13,257 bases of DNA, taken from the NCBI RefSeq assembly GCF_000719705.1, contig NZ_JOHO01000105.1, positions 1 to 13,257 on the forward strand. The letters are read 5' to 3'. Position 1 is the first letter of the stretch; each line of letters begins with the position of its first letter. This DNA is from Streptomyces sp. NRRL S-350. GTDB lineage: Bacteria > Actinomycetota > Actinomycetes > Streptomycetales > Streptomycetaceae. The notes under the pieces are model-generated. The model had not been told where the DNA came from and ran no database searches. It saw only the letters and a list, made by a program, of their open reading frames with translations. Below, one piece after another: positions 6,428 through 12,432 of this stretch. Both the position numbers and the translations under genes were made by a program.

Positions 6428-7096
6428 TTGCTCCAGTTCCCCGTCGATCCGGCCGTTCACCTCGCGGTGAACCCGCTGGACGCGTCCTCACTGCTCGCCG
6501 CGTTCGGCGCGCTCGGCATCGCCGTGGTGCTGTTCGCCGAGACCGGCCTGCTGGTCGGCTTCTTCCTGCCCGGCGACTCGCTGCTGTTCACCGCCGGGCT
6601 GCTGTGCGTGCCCGGCGTCACCCAGGGGCCGCAGCTGGAACTGTGGCAGGTGCTGCCCGCCGCCCTGGTCGGGGCGCTGGGCGGGGCCCAGGTCGGCTAC
6701 CTGATCGGCCGGCGCGGCGGGCGGGCACTGCTGCGCCGCACGCAACGGCGAAGCCTGCTGGAGGGCGTCGAACGGGCCGAGGAACTGCTGGCCAAGTACG
6801 GGCACGGCAAGGCGATCGTGCTCGCCCGCTTCATCCCGGTGGTCCGAACGGTGCTCAATCCGCTCTGCGGCGTGCTCGACGTGCCGGTCCGCTCGTTCAC
6901 CGGCTGGCAGGTCGCCGGCGGCGCCGTCTGGACGGTCGGCGTCGTACTCGCCGGGTACGGCCTCGGCGCGTCGGTACCCGGCATCGACCGGTATCTGCTG
7001 CCGATCATCGGTCTGGTAGTAGTTGTCTCCGTGCTCCCCATTGTTCTCGAACTGTTCCGCGCCCGTAAGGCGCCCCGTCACGGAGGTGACATGTGA
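6428..7096 (+). CDS. DedA-family membrane protein (VTT domain)
   Basis: I chose TTG at 6428 (222 residues) because GGGAGG lies 10 nt upstream and the start MLQFPVDPAVHLAVNPLD fits streptomycete homologues; a GTG at 6468 in the same frame lacks a ribosome site. Family hallmarks are the acidic E38 followed by the re-entrant FFLPGDSLLF (45-54), GGAQVGYLIGRRGG (85-98), and RFIPVVRT (134-141). Hydrophobic helices lie at about 22-60, 75-95, 160-180 and 190-210. DedA proteins are inner-membrane transporters; members of the wider family return undecaprenyl phosphate or phospholipids across the membrane and support envelope integrity and resistance to cell-wall-active agents. The stop is overlapped by the start of the PAP2 gene. 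A role as C55-P translocase is inferred. Confidence 0.9.
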   Translation: MLQFPVDPAVHLAVNPLDASSLLAAFGALGIAVVLFAETGLLVGFFLPGDSLLFTAGLLCVPGVTQGPQLELWQVLPAALVGALGGAQVGYLIGRRGGRALLRRTQRRSLLEGVERAEELLAKYGHGKAIVLARFIPVVRTVLNPLCGVLDVPVRSFTGWQVAGGAVWTVGVVLAGYGLGASVPGIDRYLLPIIGLVVVVSVLPIVLELFRARKAPRHGGDM

Positions 7097-7767
7097 CGCC
7101 CTCCCGAGCCCTGGCCGTCTACGACGGCAGCGGTATCGACGGCAGCCTCTACACCCGCGTCAACGGGTGGGCGCAGTCGGCCCCGCACTGGCTGGACGAC
7201 CTGATCAAGGTCTGGTCCGCGTTCGGCCTCGGACTGTTCGCGCTCTTCATGCTCTGGGCGTGGTGGCGGGCGCGCGGCGCCGACCCGGCGGTCATGGCCA
7301 AGGTACTGGCCTCGCCGGTGATCGTGGTCATCGCGTACGGCGTCAACTCGGTGCTCAAGGGCCTCGTCGAGGAGATCCGGCCCTGCGCGCAGATCCCCGG
7401 CAGCGTCTCGCTGGAGACCTGCCCGGGCACCGGCGACTGGTCCTTCCCGAGCAACCACTCGGTGATCGCCCTCGCCGCCGCGGCCTCGCTCTGGTTCGTC
7501 AACCGGCGGCTCGGCTGGATCGCCGGACTGTTCGCGGTGCTGATGGCCGCCTCCCGGGTCTGGGTCGGCGTGCACTACCCGCACGACGTGGCCGTGGGCG
7601 CCCTGGTCGGCCTGCTCGTCGCGGTGGTGCTCGCGCCGCTCGCCGGACGCTGCGGACCGCTGGTCGACCGGATGCGCTCCGGCGCGCTGCGGCCGCTGCT
7701 CGGGCCGGGAGAGCTGCCGGTGGTGGCGCCCGCCTACTCGTCGCCGTACGGGGCGCAGCGGCACTGA
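7093..7767 (+). CDS. PAP2-family membrane phosphatase (putative undecaprenyl-pyrophosphate phosphatase)
   Basis: GTG at 7093 overlaps the dedA stop (GTGA) and has GGAGGT 5 nt upstream; 224 residues. All three PAP2 motifs are intact: K89-x6-R96P97 (KGLVEEIRP), PSNHS (119-123, catalytic H122), and S154R155-x5-H161-x3-D165 (SRVWVGVHYPHD). Membrane helices lie at about 42-58, 70-88, 124-137, 141-155 and 166-184, placing the active site outside the membrane. C98 and C110 sit in the loop between motifs 1 and 2. PAP2 enzymes dephosphorylate lipid phosphates; BcrC-like members convert C55-PP to C55-P outside the cell. Coupling to a DedA protein suggests that the two genes act together in lipid-carrier recycling, though the substrate could be phosphatidic acid or another lipid phosphate. 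Confidence 0.92.
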   Translation: MTPSRALAVYDGSGIDGSLYTRVNGWAQSAPHWLDDLIKVWSAFGLGLFALFMLWAWWRARGADPAVMAKVLASPVIVVIAYGVNSVLKGLVEEIRPCAQIPGSVSLETCPGTGDWSFPSNHSVIALAAAASLWFVNRRLGWIAGLFAVLMAASRVWVGVHYPHDVAVGALVGLLVAVVLAPLAGRCGPLVDRMRSGALRPLLGPGELPVVAPAYSSPYGAQRH

Positions 7768-7819
7768 TCCCGCCGATCCCGCCGATCCTTCCGATCCAGC
7801 GGATCCCGCCGATTCCGCG
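7766..7819. repeat. Six tandem 9-bp repeats after the PAP2 gene
   Basis: Units based on GATCCCGCC start at 7766, 7775, 7784, 7793, 7802 and 7811. Three are exact and three differ by 1-3 bases. The array overlaps the last two bases of the PAP2 stop codon and is non-coding. Confidence 0.8.
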
Positions 7820-7853
7820 GCCCTTGTCGGGCCGGGGTGGCGGGTAGAGCATG

Positions 7854-7897
7854 TGAGCCGGGTGTGGGGCCTCCTCCGGAGGCGCCCGCCCGGCTCA
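7854..7897. terminator. Long hairpin between the PAP2 and PPOX-fold genes
   Basis: The outer stem TGAGCCGGG (7854-7862) / CCCGGCTCA (7889-7897) is perfect. The inner stem GCCTCC / GGAGGC closes a TCC loop, with four more pairs around a bulge. It lies 87 bp past the PAP2 stop and 56 bp before the next start. A terminator for dedA-pap2 is most likely; a leader structure for the next gene is the alternative. No T-tract follows. Confidence 0.65.
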
Positions 7898-7952
7898 GTC
7901 GTGCTCGGGGCGCGAGGGGCGCCGCGGGACGTACCGGCGGAGGGAGTGCCGA

Positions 7953-8468
7953 ATGCCGTACAGACTCGACATCACGCAGGGGGACTGGCCCGGCGACCTG
8001 CTGCACAAGGGCGTCGAGGGCCTGCTCGCGGAGGCCATGGTGCTCACCCTCGCCACGGCCGGCCCCGAACACGGGCCGCACGCCAACCTGGCCTTCTTCG
8101 CCTACGACGACGACCTCGTCCTCTACTTCGTCAGCGAGCGCTCCACCCGGCACAGTCACCACCTGGCCGAGGAGGCCCGGGCCGCGGCCACCGTCTTCCT
8201 GCCGCCGCCCGTCTTCGGCGAACAGCTGCGCGGGCTGCAGCTGACCGGCAGCGCGAGCGAGGCCTGGGGGCTGCAGGCGGAGGCGGCGCTGGCCGCGTAC
8301 CAGGGGCGCTACCCCGGTTTCGCGCAGGACGAGGACGTCCGGCGCCAGTTCCTCACCGGAGGCGGGGCGGCGGCGCTGTACCGGTTCCAGGTGGAGGAGC
8401 TGACGGCGGTGGACGAGCCCAACTTCGGGCGGCGCAACTACCTGCGGGCGCGCGTGACGCGGGCCTAG
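7953..8468 (+). CDS. Pyridoxamine 5'-phosphate oxidase-fold flavin-binding protein
   Basis: ATG at 7953 has GGAGGGAG upstream; 171 residues. The split-barrel FMN-binding fold is suggested by GLLAEAMVLTLATAGPEHGPHANLAFFAYDDDLVLYFVSERSTRHSHHLAEEARAAATVF (23-82), the usual strand/turn pattern of this family with the RST-H-HL segment where FMN phosphate contacts lie. The C-terminal part has LTGSASE and ALYRFQVEELTAVDEPNFGRRNYLRARV. The family covers PNP oxidases, F420- or flavin-dependent reductases and heme-degrading relatives, and the exact reaction cannot be read off the sequence. It precedes the FAD oxidoreductase by 149 bp and is separated from it by a promoter-like sequence, so it is probably a separate unit. 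Confidence 0.8.
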   Translation: MPYRLDITQGDWPGDLLHKGVEGLLAEAMVLTLATAGPEHGPHANLAFFAYDDDLVLYFVSERSTRHSHHLAEEARAAATVFLPPPVFGEQLRGLQLTGSASEAWGLQAEAALAAYQGRYPGFAQDEDVRRQFLTGGGAAALYRFQVEELTAVDEPNFGRRNYLRARVTRA

Positions 8469-8516
8469 CCGCCCTGGTCGGCGCCCTGGCCGACGCTCCG
8501 GCCGGCCCGGCCGCCC

Positions 8517-8544
8517 TGGACAGGGTCGGCATGTTGGCTATACA
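8517..8544 (+). promoter_or_regulatory. Putative promoter with overlapping dyad for the phosphonate-type pair
   Basis: TGGACA (8517-8522) and TATACA (8539-8544) are 16 bp apart and resemble vegetative -35/-10 boxes. An inverted repeat GTTG-N6-CAAC overlaps the -10 and could be a repressor site; GntR-type regulators are common for aminophosphonate genes. The stretch around 8531-8570 is AT-rich compared with its surroundings. Confidence 0.45.
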
Positions 8545-8617
8545 ACTTTTCGGGTGGTTCATTCACGGGACGGCGATCCGACGCCCCCCGGACACCTGGG
8601 AGCACGAGCGTGGCCGC

Positions 8618-9739
8618 ATGAGAGTCATCGTCGTAGGAGCAGGCGTGCTGGGCACCATGCACGCCTGGCAGGCCGTCGAGCGCGGCCACGAGGTCGTCCA
8701 CCTGGAGCGCGAAGCCGAGGCGCGCGGCGCCTCGGTGCGCAACTTCGGCCTGGTCTGGGTCAGCGGCCGCGCCCAGGGCGAGGAACTGGACACCGCGCTG
8801 CGCGCCCGCGAACTGTGGGAAGGCATCGGCGCCCGCGTCCCGGACCTCGGCTTCCGCGCCAACGGCTCGCTCACCGCGATCCGCACCGAAGCCGAACTCG
8901 CCGTCGCCGAACAGGCCCTCACCCTGCCCGACGCCGCCGCCCGCGGCTACCGGCTGCTCGACGCCGCCCAGACCCGGGCCGCCGCCCCCGCCCTGCGCGG
9001 CAGACTCCTCGGCGCCCTGCGGTGCGACCGCGACGCTGCCGTCGAACCCCGCACCGCCCAGCCCGCGCTGCGCGCTGCCCTCGAAGCCGGCGGCCGCTAC
9101 ACCTACCTGCCCGGCCGCGAAGTCCGCGACGTGATCGGCGAGAACGCCGTCCGCGACGACCACGGTGACACCCACACCGGCGACCTCGTCATCCTCTGCA
9201 CCGGCGCCTGGCTCGGCGGCCTCGTCCGCGAACTCGCCCCCGACCTGCCCGTCCGCCGCGTACGCCTGCAGATGATGCAGACCGACCCGCTCGGCGAAAC
9301 CCTCACCAGCTCCGTCGCCGACGGCGACAGCTTCCGCTACTACCCCGCCTTCGCCGGCACCGCCCTCGACCGGCTGCGCGAGACCCAGCCGCAGCCCGCC
9401 ATCGCGGCCGAGCACAAGATGCAGCTGCTGATGGTCCAGCGGCGCGACGGCGGCCTCACCATCGGCGACACCCACGAATACGACCAGCCCTTCGGCTTCG
9501 ACGTGGTCGAGGACCCGTACGACCACCTCGTCGGCGTCGCCGAGGAACTCCTCGGCCGCCCGCTGCCGCGGATCCGCCGCCGCTGGGCCGGGGTCTACGC
9601 CCAGTGCGTCGACACCACCCGGGTCGTCCACCGCGAGCGCGTGCGCGACGGCGTCTGGCTGGTCACCGGACCAGGCGGCCGCGGCATGACCTGCTCACCG
9701 GCCATCGCCGAGACCACCGCCGAACTCGCCAACCTGTAA
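8618..9739 (+). CDS. FAD-dependent oxidoreductase of the DAO family, TIGR03364-like (aminophosphonate-associated)
   Basis: ATG at 8618 begins directly with the dinucleotide fold MRVIVVGAGVLGTMHA (G7-x-G9-x2-G12; E30 in VVHLERE as the ribose-binding acid); 373 residues. The ribosome site is weak (GGGAG about 15 nt upstream). GASVRNFGLVWVSG (37-50) and the C-terminal RVRDGVWLVTGPGGRGMTCSPAIAE are typical of D-amino-acid-oxidase/glycine-oxidase-like enzymes. The next gene is a phosphonatase-like HAD hydrolase, the known partner of the TIGR03364 subgroup, which is thought to deaminate or dealkylate an aminophosphonate related to 2-aminoethylphosphonate to the aldehyde. Substrate is inferred from that pairing; an ordinary amine or amino-acid substrate is possible. 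It is probably cotranscribed with the HAD gene, 11 bp downstream. Confidence 0.88.
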   Translation: MRVIVVGAGVLGTMHAWQAVERGHEVVHLEREAEARGASVRNFGLVWVSGRAQGEELDTALRARELWEGIGARVPDLGFRANGSLTAIRTEAELAVAEQALTLPDAAARGYRLLDAAQTRAAAPALRGRLLGALRCDRDAAVEPRTAQPALRAALEAGGRYTYLPGREVRDVIGENAVRDDHGDTHTGDLVILCTGAWLGGLVRELAPDLPVRRVRLQMMQTDPLGETLTSSVADGDSFRYYPAFAGTALDRLRETQPQPAIAAEHKMQLLMVQRRDGGLTIGDTHEYDQPFGFDVVEDPYDHLVGVAEELLGRPLPRIRRRWAGVYAQCVDTTRVVHRERVRDGVWLVTGPGGRGMTCSPAIAETTAELANL

Positions 9740-9750
9740 GGAAAGTTGCC

Positions 9751-10425
9751 GTGACACCCGACATCCGACTGGTCGTACTCGACATGGCCGGCACCACCGT
9801 CGCCGACGACGGCCTGGTCGAGCAGGCCTTCACCGCCGCCGCTGCCGCACTCGGCGTCGACGCCGCCGGCCCGGACTTCGCACCGATGCTGGCCCACGTC
9901 CGCGCCACCATGGGCGAGTCCAAGATCTCCGTCTTCCGGCACCTGTTCGGCGAGGAGGAGAAGGCCCAACGGGCCAACACCGCCTTCGAAGCCGCCTACC
10001 ACGACCTGGTCGACGCCGGCCACTGCGCCGCCCTGCCCGGCGCCGCCGAGGCCATCGCCGAACTCCGCGACCAAGGCCGGAAGGTGGTCCTCACCACCGG
10101 CTTCTCCCGTGCCACCCAGGACCGCATCCTCGACGCCCTCGGCTGGCAGACCATCGCCGACCTCACCCTCTGCCCCGCCGAAGCCGGCCGCGGCCGCCCC
10201 TACCCGGACCTCGCGCTCACCGCCCTCCTCCGCACGGGCACCGACTCGGTGCGGCAGATCGCCGTCGCCGGGGACACCGGCTACGACATGCTGACCGGCA
10301 CCCGGGCGGGCGCATCGGTGGTCGCGGGCGTCCTCACCGGCGCCCACGACGAGGCCCGGCTGCGCGCCGACGGCGCGACCCACGTGCTCGGATCCGTCGC
10401 GGAACTGCCGGCGCTGCTGGGCTGA
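9751..10425 (+). CDS. Phosphonatase-like HAD hydrolase (TIGR03351-like)
   Basis: GTG at 9751 follows AAGGAAAG with about 6-nt spacing, 11 bp after the oxidoreductase stop; 224 residues. The HAD nucleophile motif is DMAGTT (D11, with Ala at +2 as in phosphonoacetaldehyde hydrolase rather than the usual Asp). The cap segment RATMGESKISVFRHL places K58 in an MGxxKI context like the Schiff-base lysine of PhnX. VVLTTGFSR carries motif II, GRGRPYPDLAL resembles the PhnX GRPxP segment, and GDTGYD (motif IV) binds Mg2+. It is shorter than PhnX (about 265-270). Inferred role: cleavage of the C-P bond of phosphonoacetaldehyde or a close analogue made by the upstream oxidoreductase, releasing phosphate. 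Confidence 0.88.
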   Translation: MTPDIRLVVLDMAGTTVADDGLVEQAFTAAAAALGVDAAGPDFAPMLAHVRATMGESKISVFRHLFGEEEKAQRANTAFEAAYHDLVDAGHCAALPGAAEAIAELRDQGRKVVLTTGFSRATQDRILDALGWQTIADLTLCPAEAGRGRPYPDLALTALLRTGTDSVRQIAVAGDTGYDMLTGTRAGASVVAGVLTGAHDEARLRADGATHVLGSVAELPALLG

Positions 10426-10471
10426 GGGGCTGCCGGGCCGAGGCGCTGGGACGCTGACGGCCCGTGAGTGG

Positions 10472-10500
10472 GCAGGAAGTCGGCCGGGCCGACTTCCTGC
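10472..10500. terminator. Strong bidirectional hairpin terminator
   Basis: A perfect 13-bp stem, GCAGGAAGTCGGC (10472-10484) / GCCGACTTCCTGC (10488-10500), with a CGG loop. It sits between two convergent genes, 46 bp after the HAD stop and 2 bp after the stop of the leftward membrane gene, so it can serve both. No T-tract. Confidence 0.85.
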
Positions 10501-10502
10501 TC

Positions 10503-11123
10503 CTACGCCGGGCGTGGCGACCCGACAGCCGTGCGGCTCCGCAACCGGGTGGCCTGGACACCGAGATAGCCGACCCCGGCCATCAGCACCGCGTTCAGAC
10601 CGGCGGCGATCGCCAGGTCCCGCGCCAGGGCGAGATCCTCCGGGCGGTGCACGGCCGCCCGGCCCCCCGGGTCGTACCGGACGGTCACCCGGTCGCCGAC
10701 GGCGAGCGCATGCAGGCCCAGCGTCAGCCAACCGAGCCGCACGCCCCCCTCGCCGGCCACCTCGTACGTCGAACTCGGATGCTTGCCCGCCGGCTGGTCA
10801 CGCGCCGACGTGACCAGCGCAGTGGCGTCCACGCCGGACAGCCCCAGGATCACGTCGTCCCGGGCGAGCGAAACCGCCGCGGTGGTCGCCCCACCCAGGG
10901 CCAGACAGAACACCGCCACGAAGCACCCGAGCATCCGGCCGGCCAGCCTGACCAGAGCCACCGTCCAGCCGACCACCAACACCGCACCGAACACGAACGT
11001 GGCGAACGCCCCCAGATAGGTGCCCGCCAGCACCAGCCCCACCGTCCCGCCCGGCACGGCGAGCACCAGCCCCACCGTCTGCCGGTACCTCCTCAGCCAG
11101 CCCATGGCACCCCCGTCGTACAT
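10503..11123 (-). CDS. Four-helix membrane protein, DUF3592-like
   Basis: The frame from ATG 11123 gives 206 residues. A second ATG at 11105 (200 residues) has GGGGGT just upstream and is an equally good start; neither has a strong ribosome site. Hydrophobic helices lie at about 16-34, 36-58, 64-86 and 169-189. Between helices 3 and 4 is an extracytoplasmic-type beta domain of about 80 residues ending in VGDRVTVRYDPGG (142-154), a motif typical of DUF3592 proteins, whose function is not established. No catalytic residues are apparent. The gene is monocistronic and shares its terminator with the convergent phosphonate-type operon. Confidence 0.75.
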   Translation of the reverse strand: MYDGGAMGWLRRYRQTVGLVLAVPGGTVGLVLAGTYLGAFATFVFGAVLVVGWTVALVRLAGRMLGCFVAVFCLALGGATTAAVSLARDDVILGLSGVDATALVTSARDQPAGKHPSSTYEVAGEGGVRLGWLTLGLHALAVGDRVTVRYDPGGRAAVHRPEDLALARDLAIAAGLNAVLMAGVGYLGVQATRLRSRTAVGSPRPA

Positions 11124-11237
11124 CCGATCGAAGGGGAACGCTACGCCGTGCCGCGAGCACCCCCTGACCGGGGAGCCTCAATCGGGTGGGACGGGGACTT
11201 CGTCGGACCCGAGGAGGAGAAAGGCGTAAACCTTCGC

Positions 11238-11273
11238 CAGAAGGGCCGGGGGCCGTGCCTCAGTGGCCTTCTG
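11238..11273 (-). terminator. Hairpin overlapping the 3' end of the second immunity-like gene
   Basis: CAGAAGG (11238-11244) pairs with CCTTCTG (11267-11273), extended by CC/GG past a one-base bulge. It begins within the last codons of the leftward gene ending at 11260. It is a possible end of the toxin/immunity transcript. The loop is large, so the call is tentative. Confidence 0.35.
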
Positions 11274-11820
11274 TCCGTTCCAGAGCATCCAGAACATCCA
11301 GAGCATCCAGAGCATCCAGAGCATCCAGAGTCTCGGGGTCGAGGGCGACGGCGGGTTCCGCGGAGATGTGCCCACGCCAGGGCCTGATCGGTACTCGTCG
11401 GCCGGCGAAGTCGAAGGCCCGGCTCTCGTCGGCGATGACCTCTCCGCCCCGTTCGTACATGAGGATGAGCGGCTCGAACGGATCCGGCAGGTCCGGTAGT
11501 CGTACACCCGGGGCGTCCCCCAGCGTTGCCCAACGTACAGCCGCGCGGCAGCCGTTCTCGGTCGAGATGCCGCCGATGTGCTCCTCGATGCAGTCCTCAA
11601 GTCGCTCGGCGACCGCAGGATCCACCCGGACCTCCGGGGCGAGGGCCCCGGCGAGGTCGAAGAACGGCCACCCCGGCGGACCACCCAGCAGGTCGGCCCA
11701 GAGCGAGGCCCGGCGGAGGTATTCGACCATCAGTCGGGACCTGGAGGCCGCGTGCGCGTTGCGTTCTGCCGGCTTGGTCCACTTGATGGCGGCCAGGCGG
11801 TCCGTCATCGCCGTGCTCAT
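11260..11820 (-). CDS. Putative immunity protein, second paralogue, with LDA-repeat tail
   Basis: ATG at 11820 gives 186 residues; GGAGAAAG lies about 12 nt upstream, and an in-frame ATG at 11808 is an alternative. The protein is clearly homologous to the product of the preceding gene. Shared segments are DRLxAxxW, EYxRRAxLWxxxxGxPxxWPFxDLA, DPAVxxxxEDxI, GxxAAVxWAxLxxxPGVxLPxLPDPxEPLxxxYERGG, and PxPAVxLxxExLDxLD. It starts 27 bp after that gene, so the two likely form one transcript with the toxin-like gene. I do not recognise a named family. Position after a polymorphic-toxin C-terminus and small cytosolic size suggest an immunity protein. The C-terminus is a run of LDA triplets encoded by 9-bp repeats, not shared in length by the paralogue. 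Confidence 0.7.
   Translation of the reverse strand: MSTAMTDRLAAIKWTKPAERNAHAASRSRLMVEYLRRASLWADLLGGPPGWPFFDLAGALAPEVRVDPAVAERLEDCIEEHIGGISTENGCRAAVRWATLGDAPGVRLPDLPDPFEPLILMYERGGEVIADESRAFDFAGRRVPIRPWRGHISAEPAVALDPETLDALDALDALDVLDALERTEGH
11281..11334. repeat. Six tandem 9-bp repeats encoding the LDA tail
   Basis: The unit CAGAGCATC occurs at 11281, 11290 (one change), 11299, 11308, 11317 and 11326 (degenerate). On the coding strand it encodes Leu-Asp-Ala triplets at the C-terminus of the second immunity-like protein. Confidence 0.95.
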
Positions 11821-11847
11821 GCCGTGGCGGCTCTTTCTCCGGCGGGG

Positions 11848-12432
11848 TCAGCCGTGGTTGGTCGACTGGTTGCTGCGTTCTGCCAGTGCGTTGATTTCGG
11901 CCCACTTGCGCGCGTCCAGCGAGTCGAGGGCTTCGTCGGACAGCTCGACGGCAGGGGTCGGGGAAAGGTGCATGCGCCAGTTGCCGCGCGGCACCATGAT
12001 CATGCCGAAGTCGATGAAGCCGTTGGCGAAGGAGAACCCGACGCCACCGCGTTCGTAGAGACGCAGCAGGGGCTCGTAAGGGTCCGGCAGCGGCGGCAAT
12101 TGCACCCCTGGCGTGCTGGTCAGGGCGGCCCACTGGACGGCCGCCGAGCCGCCGTCCATGGCGTACGACGAGCCGCAGGCGTCGTCAATGAAGTCCTCGA
12201 TGTCCGCGATCACCGCGGGGTCGGCGCGGATGTCGGGGTTCACGATTTCCGCGAGGTCGACGAAGGGCCACCGTCGAGGTTCCCCGTAGGCGTTGATCCA
12301 GAGTGCGGCTCGCCGGAAATACTCCTGCATCAGCGCGGCGCGCGAGTAGCCCTTCTCAAAGGCCTCGCCGGGCGACTTCCAGTTGACGGCCTTGAGGCGA
12401 TCAACCATCGACTGCACAGCGTCGGAACTCAC
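11848..12432 (-). CDS. Putative immunity protein, first paralogue
   Basis: GTG at 12432 overlaps the stop of the toxin-like gene (GTGA), which indicates translational coupling; 194 residues. The sequence is acidic and soluble, with no signal peptide or TM helix. Conserved with its neighbour are EYFRRAALW, WPFVDLAE, GVQLPPLPDPYEPLLRLYERGG and a C-terminal LSDEALDSLD. Coupling to the 3' end of a probable secreted toxin is the strongest sign that this is the cognate immunity protein, made together with the toxin to neutralise it in the cytosol. The family is not one I can name. Confidence 0.75.
   Translation of the reverse strand: MSSDAVQSMVDRLKAVNWKSPGEAFEKGYSRAALMQEYFRRAALWINAYGEPRRWPFVDLAEIVNPDIRADPAVIADIEDFIDDACGSSYAMDGGSAAVQWAALTSTPGVQLPPLPDPYEPLLRLYERGGVGFSFANGFIDFGMIMVPRGNWRMHLSPTPAVELSDEALDSLDARKWAEINALAERSNQSTNHG

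Noticed and set aside
7853..8617. Upstream extension of the FAD oxidoreductase frame to 7853
   Set aside because: It would overlap the whole PPOX-fold gene in another frame, is low-complexity Arg/Gly/Ala, and the dinucleotide-binding motif starts exactly at ATG 8618.
8465..9631. Minus-strand 388-residue frame opposite the FAD oxidoreductase
   Set aside because: Gly/Val/Ala/Asp-rich antisense shadow of a strongly biased gene, with no motif.
11281..11334. 9-bp repeats considered as an iteron origin
   Set aside because: They lie inside a coding frame, are too short, and no replication gene or AT-rich region is nearby.
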